Origin: Chara braunii
Taxonomy: Eukaryota > Streptophyta > Charophyceae > Charales > Characeae
Direction: 5' to 3'
Assembly: GCA_003427395.1 (NCBI GenBank)
Contig: BFEA01000699.1
Span: forward strand, 465,565-507,493
DNA: 41,929 nucleotides
Part shown: positions 20,449 to 29,172 of the stretch, piece by piece
Position numbering within the stretch: position 1 is the stretch's first letter
Layout: each line of letters begins with the position of its first letter
Notes under the pieces: model-generated
Told to the model about the DNA's origin: nothing
Database searches by the model: none
What the model saw: the letters and a program-made list of their open reading frames with translations, nothing else
Translations under genes and position numbers: made by a program

Positions 20449-21521
20449 ACCGTGTCGCTCCTCTCGCTTCTCTCTCCACCTTCGGCCTTCCCTCTCTTTT
20501 CCCCACCTTCTGGCAATCTGAGCTTCATCCTCGTCTTTCTTTATTGCTCGAACCCCTTGTAGTCCCGCTCCTCGATCCCAGTCATTGGCGGGCGTGGCGC
20601 GAGACTTTTGTTGATCTGTCTGTGTGCTTGGCAAGGGTGACGGTGACGTGTACGCGGACCGACGAGCATTTGGGGTGGATTGAGTACCTGGAGCTGCTGA
20701 TTGTCCAGGCTTGGAGAACTGATGTAGAGGGCGATCTTCTCGGTTTTCTTTTGGGATCGGTGTGGCTGGGCCATCGCCAGTTAATTGTTCAGGAACTCGT
20801 CTTCCCGCTCACGCAGCTGGTCGACGACCTCTCTCTCGACATCGTTTCGCAAAGTGATGAGAGTCCGGCTCCGAACGTCCTTACTCGGACCTTGGCACCG
20901 TATCTTCAGTGGACGGCGTGCTTGGAGGAACCAGGGAGTGAAAGCGCCCCGCCGTCGCAGCAGGAGTACTTGAAGCCAAACAGGATCATTGATCTTGCCT
21001 TTTATCTGAAGCAAGATACATCCGAGGAGGCGGTTGAAGAAGAAGAAGAAGAAGACGAAGAAGCCACCGAAGAAGAATGCGACGCTGAAGAAGAAACGTC
21101 AGAGGAGGGAAGTTATAGTGAGCACAGTGAAGGGGAGCAGAGTATAGAGGAGGAAGAGGAAGAAGACGACGAAGAGGAGGAAGCTGGATCGGAGTGTGAA
21201 GCCTTGCCAGAAGAAGCGGTGTGTACAGGCACATAGGCGGAAGATCCCGAGGCGGCACGTAAGAGGGAAGAGATCGCCATCGGGAAGAGGCAGTTGGAGT
21301 TCGCCAGCGGGGCGAACCGGCGCATCGACAATGACCCGACCCGGGATCCGCAGCCCCCCAAGCCCGAAGATGGCAACCCTGCGGCCACGACTCCGAGCGC
21401 ATCGCGACGGAGACGGAGCCGATCCACCTCCCCCTCCACCTCAGCCCGTCCCCCAATTCGTCCACGTACCGATGCGGGGGATCGACCTTCGTCCCCGGTC
21501 ATTATCCCGCCGTCCCCTTGA
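20445..21521 (+). CDS. ORF-b of element A, acidic protein with conserved internal TAG
   Basis: It starts at ATG 20445 inside the ORF-a stop (ATGA). The first 263 residues are open to TAG 21234. The N-terminal part is a Leu/Trp-rich, probably helical domain of about 185 residues (LFPTFWQS, LLDPSHWR, VEGDLLGFLLGS, LQWTACLEEPG), then a run of about 75 mostly Glu residues. After the TAG the same frame stays open for 95 more residues to TGA 21519: KREEIAIGKRQLEFASGAN, then SRRRRSRSTS and Pro/Ser/Arg-rich sequence, which is NLS-like. Element B has the same layout and the same TAG. Function unknown; nothing resembles an envelope protein. The pre-TAG frame is intact in this copy, but the host element is dead. 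Confidence 0.6.
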
Positions 21522-21999
21522 TTACCTCACCTTCTGTCAGATCTCCACCCCTATCACCTTCACTCGCAACCCCTTCCCTCCCAATACCTTCCGTCACTTC
21601 TACTCCACCCGCCTCTCCATCACCGTCCATCCCCATCCTTCCCTTCAATGCGCAACTCCCGTCTTCTGTTTGCATGTCCTTTTGTTTAGTGCGGCGTGGG
21701 AGAAGAGCAACCCAGTAGAAGTCTATTGCGTGATCACAGGAACCATCCCCGCATGCAGCAATCACGAGGTATTTCGCGCGGCGCTCTTTCGCACTTTCTA
21801 CACTCTCTACCCCGACTACCTCGCCTCCCTCCCTCACAGTGGCGACCGATTTCCCCGCTTTCACCGGATCATCCACTATGAGGAGCTTCCAGTGACAGTG
21901 GAAGGGATTGACCGCTATTTACCCCCACTTCCTCCCAACCCTCCCCGTCGGCACCCCTCCATGTACAATGTCTACTTTCCCATTCCTACACGGCGCTAA
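21472..21999 (+). CDS. ORF-c of element A, unrecognised conserved protein
   Basis: ATG 21472 lies 50 nt before the ORF-b end and opens a 175-residue frame without stops. The frame is also open upstream, but the matching ATG in element B (36951) and the loss of similarity above it fix this start. Conserved pieces are LRPRSLS.RPLDYLT, NPFP..TFR.FY.TRL, EVYC.ITGTIPAC, FRAALF.TF.TLYP.YLAS and LPPLP.NPP near the end. It is rich in Phe, Tyr and Pro. I do not recognise the family. It overlaps ORF-b in a different frame, so 21472-21521 is double-coding. Confidence 0.6.
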   Translation: MRGIDLRPRSLSRRPLDYLTFCQISTPITFTRNPFPPNTFRHFYSTRLSITVHPHPSLQCATPVFCLHVLLFSAAWEKSNPVEVYCVITGTIPACSNHEVFRAALFRTFYTLYPDYLASLPHSGDRFPRFHRIIHYEELPVTVEGIDRYLPPLPPNPPRRHPSMYNVYFPIPTRR

Positions 22000-22567
22000 T
22001 ACCCGCCACGTGTCACGATGACGGCGCATCCCACCCTCTTCTTGTCAATGACTGTTATGAGGGATTAGGTGATTAAGCTTGCCACACTGGATGACATCCA
22101 CACTCGTTTTCACGGTAAGTGGCATATGGAAGGCTCTCCGTGGCGATCGATTGGAAAGATCGACACGTATCCCCCGAGCGATACGAATCAGCAGTTTCCC
22201 GAAGATCACGCCATTGACGATGACGTCAACACATGCTCTGATTCGACGGATTGCGCTGGACTGGGAGTGCAGAGCACACGGAGACCTGATGGACCATGAT
22301 GGTGCCACTTGGACGATCTCCGAAGTTTGAAGGGGACGGGGTCGCATATGACAGGATTGCAGAGGGTGGGATCCGAAACAACACGAGTCGGCATGCATCA
22401 CGGAGATCTTGCCACGGATGTTGTCGCCAACCCACATCCCGGCTCAGTTTTCTCTGCTGATCTAAGTTTCTCCTCTTCCTGCTTCTTTGTCTCCTCTCAC
22501 TTCCTTTGTTCGAGGTTTCATCCAATCAGGAGATCACATAGTTTTGGAACCCCCTGCGCGTCACATA
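22000..22567 (+). other. Non-coding 3' part of element A before the right LTR
   Basis: No convincing gene. Parts align with 37470-37724 of element B, including a shared GTAAGT (22115-22120), which is a consensus 5' splice site. The last bases read TTGGAACCCCCTGCGCGTCA (22544-22563), shared almost exactly with B. A usual plus-strand purine tract is missing; the tract is instead pyrimidine (C5), with purines on the minus strand. Confidence 0.6.
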
Positions 22568-23461
22568 TGTGAGGAACCACTTTCCGACCTCGTGTTATCT
22601 TTCGTACCCCTTGACTCAATCCCCTCTTTTGTATCATACTGACCCAACAAAGCCCCCGTCGCTTTTTCTTGATTTCAGGTGCTCTGTTCAGGCCCCCATT
22701 TTTCGAAGGTTCTATTGATTCGTGGAATTCTGCTTTTTGAAATTCAGGAAATGCATGGGAAATTGCATGCGCCTTAGCGAGCGCACTAGGAATCGGGCTC
22801 GACAGTTAGGAATTCCGGAATAAGCGGAACCCGACGTGTCCTTTTTTTGTGTGCATGAATGTCCTCGGTCACGTTGGAGAAAACTCTAGGAGTTTTGTGA
22901 GAATACGGATAGGCATATGACTTTCTTTTCCCGCGTCGACTTTCGCGCGCGGATATGGTGATTTCAAATTTTGAATTAGTTTAGGACGTACGCAAGCTAT
23001 AACTGTTTTGGTGCCTTTTTCTTTTGTTGTCGGCGCCGTGCATGCGAGTTTCCTCCTCCTTATTTCTTGCGCCATTCTTCCACCGTGCTCTCTTCTCTCT
23101 CCCTTCCCCCTCCTCTTCTTCTCCTATTGTAATTGTTTTCCCTCTTTCTGCTCTTTGCGCGCCTATTTCCCTTTCTTGATCATCTGAATCTTGGACCCGT
23201 CTCGCGCTGCTTCTCACGCCTCTTTCCTTCTCGATCTTCAACCTTGGCTCGTGAAGCCCGGTTGATCCTTCGATTACCCCCGCTCACCAATCAGACGCGT
23301 TGAGTAAGAGGAACTTCCTGTTGCGCGACGAATCTGATTGGCCGAACATTGGGTTCCGAAGGATCAACATAGCTTCCCTTGAGCGCCCCCCGCTGAATCT
23401 TCTCCTCCTACACCTCGATTTCCCCTCTGCCTTCTCTTCCTTTTGTCTTCCTTCTCGCAAC

Positions 23462-23469
23462 TATAAATT
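23462..23469 (+). promoter_or_regulatory. TATA box of element A right LTR
   Basis: TATAAATT is the partner of 11913-11920. It could start transcription into the spacer at 25296 onward. Confidence 0.55.
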
Positions 23470-24524
23470 CCGCAAGCGAGCCTGCAAAGCTCTCTTACGT
23501 TTTCAACTCCCAAGCCAGCTTCCGGGAAGCAGTGGCTAGGTGATGCGTTTGGTGCGAGTCGAAAAGTCCTGACGGAATGACTGTAGGCTGGCCGGTTGTG
23601 CGCTTGATCGCCACGACGGACTGTGGGATCTGGGCGAGCCGTGTCGAGCGTGCGTCAGCGGGGTGATGATCGCAGCGGCGACAGTTAACACACGACGACC
23701 AGGATCGTCGGTGCAGGTATGAGGATCGCTAATTGGAGTTGAGTGAATGATTGGCCCAGATCCATATTGGAATTTCACGGCGAATGTGCCTTCATTGTTG
23801 CAGATCATTTTTCTTTGGTGTGAGTTTCATGGCTGTAAAGCCGAACGTTCTTTTGTCGGATTCTAGTGTCCCCTGTCTCGACATTTCTCGCCCATCTCTT
23901 CCCTTTCTCTCTCCGATCTGAATGACGATGCATTATGAGTCTGTCTCTCCTTTGAACAAAAGTGAATCCTTGTGATTCCCTACGAAGAAGAACTTCTTCC
24001 GGAAGTCTTCCATTAGTTTCCTAGGTAGTCCCCGGATGCAAAGGAACTCGACCATCTTGTCTTGTGAACGGTGGATGCGTGTGTACAATCCCCCGATTTA
24101 TTTCTGATTTGTGCACCATTGTCATTTTTGCACCTTCCACAGTGGATGCATGCATAGAAATGTTTGTATGTGAATTTTGCGTTGATTAGACCCAGAGCTC
24201 GACGAGATCTTGTTCGAGAATGCAAGAGTGTTTAAATCCGTCGTTCTGAATGCACTGCGCATGCCATCTGCCTTACACTGCAAGACATCTGCAGTCAGTC
24301 TGCGAGGCAGCGTCGAAAGAGCAAGGTGCCTCAGATTTACGATGATCTGGCCTGGTGAACCTGAGTCGCAGGTTGGTCCCTCGAAACTTTAACTCGATTC
24401 CTGCATGATTGTACAAGCTCTGTAACATGTTTCTCTCGTGTTGAAAGGAAGAGAAATGTTAGATTTTTACGATTATGCTTTTTGATGACGTCTCGGGGTT
24501 TTCGCAAACTCATTTTGATTGTCA

Positions 24525-25073
24525 ATGATTGATATGTGGACTGACGACCGCACCTCGCTCAGGCGCCAGCCTCCCGTGTCTCCCACGCCAATGCGCCCCT
24601 TCCCTTACCACGAGGAAAGGACACGTGTTTGCGAGTGGGAAGTACGAGAAGTTGTCGCACGGATCGGCGGACGGTATTACTCCCCGCCCAAAAATCGTTG
24701 TTCTGGATTCGTGGACGCGGGCTTTGTCATTATCAATACGCACTTCCTGCCTTACTCAGTATTGTTTCCATTTAACGAGCTGATCGTCATTCCGTGGACG
24801 ACAGTGACGCCCCATCGACCTCGAACTCTGTGCACTGAGTGCCAGCGTTTCGACCACTACGAATCAAAGGGCTTCCACTACCGAATAGAGAGTGAAGACG
24901 AGCACAATGAAAGAGCCATGCGGCTGAGACCCTCCACGTCGGACTCAGAACTGACCAACGAACGACGTCGGGACTTGATACGGAAACGAGGCACGCGGAG
25001 TGTACCGAAGCCCTTTCGTTCTAAACGAAGAGCCGTAGCGTGGTGGGAAGTTCGACAATACTTTTTGTATTGA
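24525..25073 (+). CDS. LTR-embedded protein frame, intact copy (element A right LTR)
   Basis: ATG 24525 (or 24534, matching the left copy) opens 182 residues to TGA 25071. Visible features are GFVIINTHFLPYSVLFPFNE, a hydrophobic strand-like region, then a C-X2-C motif LCTECQRFDHYE and a very basic C-terminus (NERRRDLIRKR, PFRSKRRAV). Element B LTRs encode a similar piece: GFVVIATNFPPFRLLLPYH, then TPCGNC and basic sequence. Frame conservation across A-left, A-right and B argues that this once coded for protein. Position after the TATA box and before the PBS makes it a leader-encoded protein. Not recognised; the C-X2-C could be half of a zinc site. Confidence 0.5.
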   Translation: MIDMWTDDRTSLRRQPPVSPTPMRPFPYHEERTRVCEWEVREVVARIGGRYYSPPKNRCSGFVDAGFVIINTHFLPYSVLFPFNELIVIPWTTVTPHRPRTLCTECQRFDHYESKGFHYRIESEDEHNERAMRLRPSTSDSELTNERRRDLIRKRGTRSVPKPFRSKRRAVAWWEVRQYFLY

Positions 25074-25295
25074 ATTTGGATTTTTCTCTTTTCACACTAT
25101 GCCCGCGCACGCATTTAGCGACGCGCGAAAGCAACCGACTTACTTCATTGGACCAACAGGGGGGATTTCAGTTCTGTCTGTGTCCCCACACTCAATTTTC
25201 CAAAAATCCTTGGCACACCGCATCTTGCTGTTTCCCGGGGCATTCTTTCCACGCCGTTAGCACTCCAAACGGAAGACAACACAAGGTGTGAGGTT

Positions 25296-26060
25296 AGCGA
25301 GTCACATGCAGACAGTCACCTCCCGAGGCATAGAATTCAGCCGGTACTACCACATGGATCTCTATAAAAAAAAAAAAAGATAATGCATCAAACATTGCCT
25401 GTTGCTCCTTGGTGTGCAAGAAGAATGGTAAAGGCTAGTCCGAAATGCAGACTTTGTTGGGGAACACGAATGGAGGACATCCATCATTTTCTATTTCTTT
25501 GTGAAATATCTAGACCGTTCAGGGAGTGGTGGAGACAGTCCAACATCCCTGTCCCAGTGGCAGCTACCCGCTGTGATAATCAGTTTGTGCTGATGGGGGT
25601 GGCTTCCTAAAGACAACCGTCCACTGATCATTTGGCCCATGGCATGCAGAAGAAACTATTCGAGCTGGAGTTGACAATGTATGAAAGATATGGAATCTTC
25701 GAAATGCTGCTGTGAGAAGGCGAGAACATTTTACACCCCCAATGGTGAGGGCAGAAATCAAGTACGCAAGCTGTTTAGGCAGACTAGGAGTATAGAGTGC
25801 AAAAAAAAGGTTGTACAACCAAAAACCTGAAATGGTTTGGTTGCAGATGGGGAGCTTTCCTGGGTCTTTTTACACTGGATTCGCCAGTGGCACAATCTCC
25901 GAGGCTACGTTTTTTTGCCTTAAAGTTTCTTCTGTGAAGTTTTTGAGTGGTGTGTTTGAGTTACCTTTTTAGTCTAGTTGTTTGATATAACAGGATAGGA
26001 ATTGACTCTAGTCACATGTGCTGTAGAGGAGTTGAGATTTCAGCCATTGTCACAGGCCTT
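25296..26060 (+). mobile_element. Truncated LINE 3' fragment
   Basis: From about 25383 a 75-residue frame carries CRLCWGTRMEDIHHFLFLCE, the CX2C...HX4C knuckle typical of LINE ORF2 C-termini, and after a stop KIWNLRNAAV near 25690. These match the tail of the ORF2 at 7188-7430 in layout but not closely in sequence, so this is a different LINE. It is 5'-truncated; a short poly-A (25366-25378) precedes it. The 3' limit is uncertain. 25296-25365 is spacer. Confidence 0.6.
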
Positions 26061-26530
26061 GTTTCTAGGATTGATAGTGTGAATGGTGGTAGGAATGGTG
26101 CTTCATAGGCTGCGGTAGGGGATAGGCCAGGTTGGGAGTGCCTCGCCGAGGTTCACAAGACTGTGGCAAATATGTAAAGGGTGCAAGACCTGTTTTCATG
26201 CTATCAAAAAAATGGTCATTTTCGGTTCAAAAAAATAATTATATAATAATGATAATAAAAAATGATCATTTTTGTTTGAAACAAGAAACAAAAAAAAAAA
26301 GAGAAAAAAAAGTCGGACCCCGTACTCACGTATAAAACCACAAAAAACCTAACCAATACGACCCTAACATTAGTACACAAATCTTTAACGAGAACCCACA
26401 CTAATAAACTATAATTACGAAAACAACTAAGGGGCTCGTTCCACACTCCTCGAGCCGTCCTTGGGGCCCGAGAAAAATTTCCCATCGTCACCCGAGGAAA
26501 TTCGCGCCGAGGACGATTCCTCGGGTGCTC
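26061..26530. other. Spacer between elements A and B
   Basis: An AT-rich stretch with A-runs and a repeated AATG(G/A)TCATTTT motif (26213 and 26261) is followed by a more GC-balanced segment up to the left LTR of element B. No gene seen. Confidence 0.5.
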
Positions 26531-27325
26531 GGTGACGAACCGATTTCTGTTTCGTACGATCTTCTGCGCGGTAGCAACGAGGGGTCCTAAGCTGGGAAGG
26601 ATGGGCCAATTATGGGAGATTGGGATGGAAGGGAAATTGCATTAGTGTCCTCGCTACTTCGTCCTTTTTCGTCGTCTTTTCGGATGGTTGGGTTCGGTCC
26701 CAGGTGAGCCCCGGGACGATCGATTGGTTGATTGGCTGTGAGAGTGGCGCGCCGCCGCACGCGCGATTAATAAATGTTGACGACGCTTCTTCTGTTTCAG
26801 TTTTGTACCCTTTTTGGGTGCGGACACCGCGCGGAAATTTTGCTTCGTTCTTTTTTAAATTTCTTTTTGAATTCTTTTTCGAATCTTGTCGAGGCACTAT
26901 GGCTCTCGGAATTTCGAAGTTTCTTTTCGGGATTTGTGCTTTTCGCTTTTTTTTGCATTAAGACACGAATTTAGGAATTTTCCAATTAGGACTTCACTTT
27001 GCCGCGCAACGCTTTTTACTTACGCGCTTCTCTGTGCAGCTGCAACGGAACTCTGATTAGTCGGCGCCTTTAATCGTGTGTGTAAATGTAACTTTGGGCC
27101 GACGCCATTGTAACTGTATCCTTTCTTCTTGTGCTTCGTCTTTTTCTCACCCTCGCTTTCTCTTGCTGTGTCTAGCCAGCCCGCGGACTGCATGCTCAGA
27201 TCGATGTGTGGAGAGAGGCTACGTCCCCCACGCAGCGATCTGACCATGCAGAACGTAGGCGCTCTCTCTCCTGATCTTCCTTCTAAGTCCTTCTAATTCC
27301 CTGTTCTTCACTCATGCATGCACGC

Positions 27326-27333
27326 TATAAATT
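27326..27333 (+). promoter_or_regulatory. TATA box of element B left LTR
   Basis: TATAAATT followed by CCG is matched in the right LTR (38518) and in both LTRs of element A. Confidence 0.65.
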
Positions 27334-28290
27334 CCGACTGCGTGATTAGATAGCTCTCTTAACCAGCTGTTGGAAGCTCGGGGTAGCGCGATTAGTGAGG
27401 GTCGGGCGACCCGATGAGCTGGTGCCAAACGCGCGAGTTGAAGAGGTGAGTTGAAGTGGGAGTCGGGCGACCCGATGAGCTGGTGCCAAACGCGCGGGGT
27501 TGATGCGGACCACGACGGACTGTGGGCGCGGGCGAACCTGACGCGTGCGGGAGGACTAAGCGGGGTGACGACTTCGTGGGTTGGTGCGCGACGACGGACG
27601 GTCCGCATCGGAGAGAGAGAGAGAGGAAGAGGGAGCTGAGGTTGATGGACGTGGATTTGCAGTTTTCTTTGTCTTTTCCCCCTCTTTGCTTTTGTATATA
27701 AATTTTGATCTCGGCTCAAGGCGATTCGCCCATTTTCTTTTGTTGCGGAATCTTGGTTTGGTTTTTCTGCCCACACTCGTTTGCGATTGATCTCGATTTT
27801 GTTTGTTGTGTGTTCGGTCGAATGAATGAATGAATGAATGTCATGTCGGATTGCGTGTCATTTTGCCTAATCCTTGCCTTTGTTTGTCGTTTTGCTTGTC
27901 GTTGGGATACACTCATAAGCATAGTAGGAATTTTGCTTAGTCATCAATACTGTTTTCCTTGCGGTTCTTACTGCATTTTGCATGCTCAGGAACGGTTGCG
28001 TACGGGATCACGGAGTGATTAGATGATTGGATAGTGGGTTGTCAAGAAATAAGCCAATACCTCACGGGGATGTGTGTAAGCGCGATCTGATCTGCGCAGC
28101 CTACACGTATCCACGCACGCCGCTTCGTAAGTTCGTAACCATTGGCGGACTTGACACCGTCGATATCGGGTAGGCGGGGAGAAATATTCCCCTACGCACC
28201 CAGACAAAAAGGAATTCCGATATCACATCGGAAAATCCCCCTTGCCGGTTAGATGCATACGGGAGAATTCCATCACACCGCAATGACAAG

Positions 28291-28858
28291 ATGACGTACT
28301 CGAGAGACTCAGACTCGTCGCGGGATCCGGAGTATTTCAACCCTTGGGTGAGCGAGTGTCTCAGACGGAGACGCCCGGAATTTCCCTGCCTAACCGAGAA
28401 CCGATTGTGCCCCAGGGAGTTTCACTGCGCTACGACCAGCGATCCCAGGTGCCCCGATCATCCCACTTTGGACAACACCCACTATTTCATATCCCTCGGC
28501 TTCGTTGTTATCGCTACCAACTTCCCTCCCTTCCGCCTCCTTCTCCCTTATCACCAACTCAAAGTTGTCCCGTGAAATTCCATCGCCGAGTACTGGCCCC
28601 GCACGCCCTGCGGAAACTGTCGGTAACGCGGCAACTGACAAGCCTCTGAAAACAGGAGGCCTAACCCAAACACGCGACGACAGACTCCACGTGGCTGCCC
28701 TCAAAGGTCCGACTCATCAGAATCACAGGCATTCCGGGCAGACCTCGCCCGAAAGCATCGCCCCCAAAACAGACGAAGCGGACGACCTTGAAAGCACCAC
28801 GCATGCCATATGGCTTACGCTGCACGACATAAATACTGCAAACCGGAAGTAATTCGTC
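28291..28858 (+). pseudogene. LTR-embedded reading frame of element B left LTR, broken
   Basis: ATG 28291 opens 94 residues to TGA 28573, where the right LTR has TGG (39267), so the stop is a secondary Trp-to-stop change. The frame continues with TPCGNC and Arg-rich sequence, with further stops. It aligns with the intact frame at 24525-25073 of element A through the hydrophobic stretch and the C-X2-C motif. Confidence 0.45.
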
Positions 28859-29019
28859 CTTAGCCCTATTGCATCTATGCCCCTGAAACCTTGCCACAGG
28901 AGATCTCAGTTTTGACTTAGGACTCCACCCCCACTTTCCCAAAAATCCTTGGCACACCCCTTTTCGCACTTCCAGGCCTACATCTTGCTCTGATCAGGAA
29001 GTCGCGTTGGGCGTGAGGT

Positions 29020-29032
29020 TGGTATCGGAGCC
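29020..29032 (+). other. Primer binding site of element B (initiator Met tRNA type)
   Basis: TGGTATCGGAGCC is identical to the PBS of element A and follows the left LTR directly. Confidence 0.8.
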
Positions 29033-29172
29033 CGACACGTGGCCGGGTTATAGGACTAACCGCACGATAATTAAGCGATCTGGCTAACCGAGGGCGACCT
29101 CGATCCCGGAACGCTAATGGACGCGACCCCGTCGTCACTAGAAACAGATCGGCTAATCGACGGGCCGTCAAC

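Larger units (their letters stand above)
10934..25295 (+). mobile_element. Element A: long-LTR Ty3/gypsy-like retrotransposon with extra ORFs
   Basis: About 14.4 kb, bounded by two long direct repeats starting TGTGA (10934 and 22568). Order: LTR, PBS, gag, protease, RT with YMDD, RNase H, PHD finger-integrase, ORF-a, ORF-b, ORF-c, non-coding 3' part, LTR. RT before RNase H before integrase is the Ty3/gypsy order. All frames carry stops or frameshifts, so the copy is dead. No chromodomain is visible after the integrase. No convincing TSD was found, which fits an old insertion or uncertain LTR ends. Element B (26531-39719) has the same plan. Confidence 0.9.
22568..25295 (+). repeat. Element A right LTR
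   Basis: It starts TGTGAGG and matches the left LTR to the GAGGT just before the PBS position. About 2.73 kb. A TATA box lies at 23462-23469. It carries the intact version of the LTR-embedded frame. Confidence 0.9.
26531..29019 (+). repeat. Element B left LTR
   Basis: It matches 37725-39719 in long blocks. It contains segments absent from the right copy (about 27600-27960 and about 28445-28560), so the right LTR has deletions or the left has insertions. A 50-60 bp unit (GTCGGGCGACCCGATGAGCT) is tandemly duplicated at about 27403 and 27463. It ends at the PBS. Confidence 0.85.

Noticed and set aside
21196-21471. Upstream extension of ORF-c to a 267-residue frame
   Set aside because: It overlaps ORF-b in another frame and has no counterpart in element B; the conserved ATG is at 21472.
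26620-26961. 113-residue frame shared by both LTRs of B (26620 and 37814)
   Set aside because: It is upstream of the TATA box in U3, Phe-rich, and not present in element A; conservation is explained by LTR identity.
27823-27840. CRISPR-like or tandem array
   Set aside because: It is only a short (GAAT)n run; no spaced direct repeats occur anywhere in the window.
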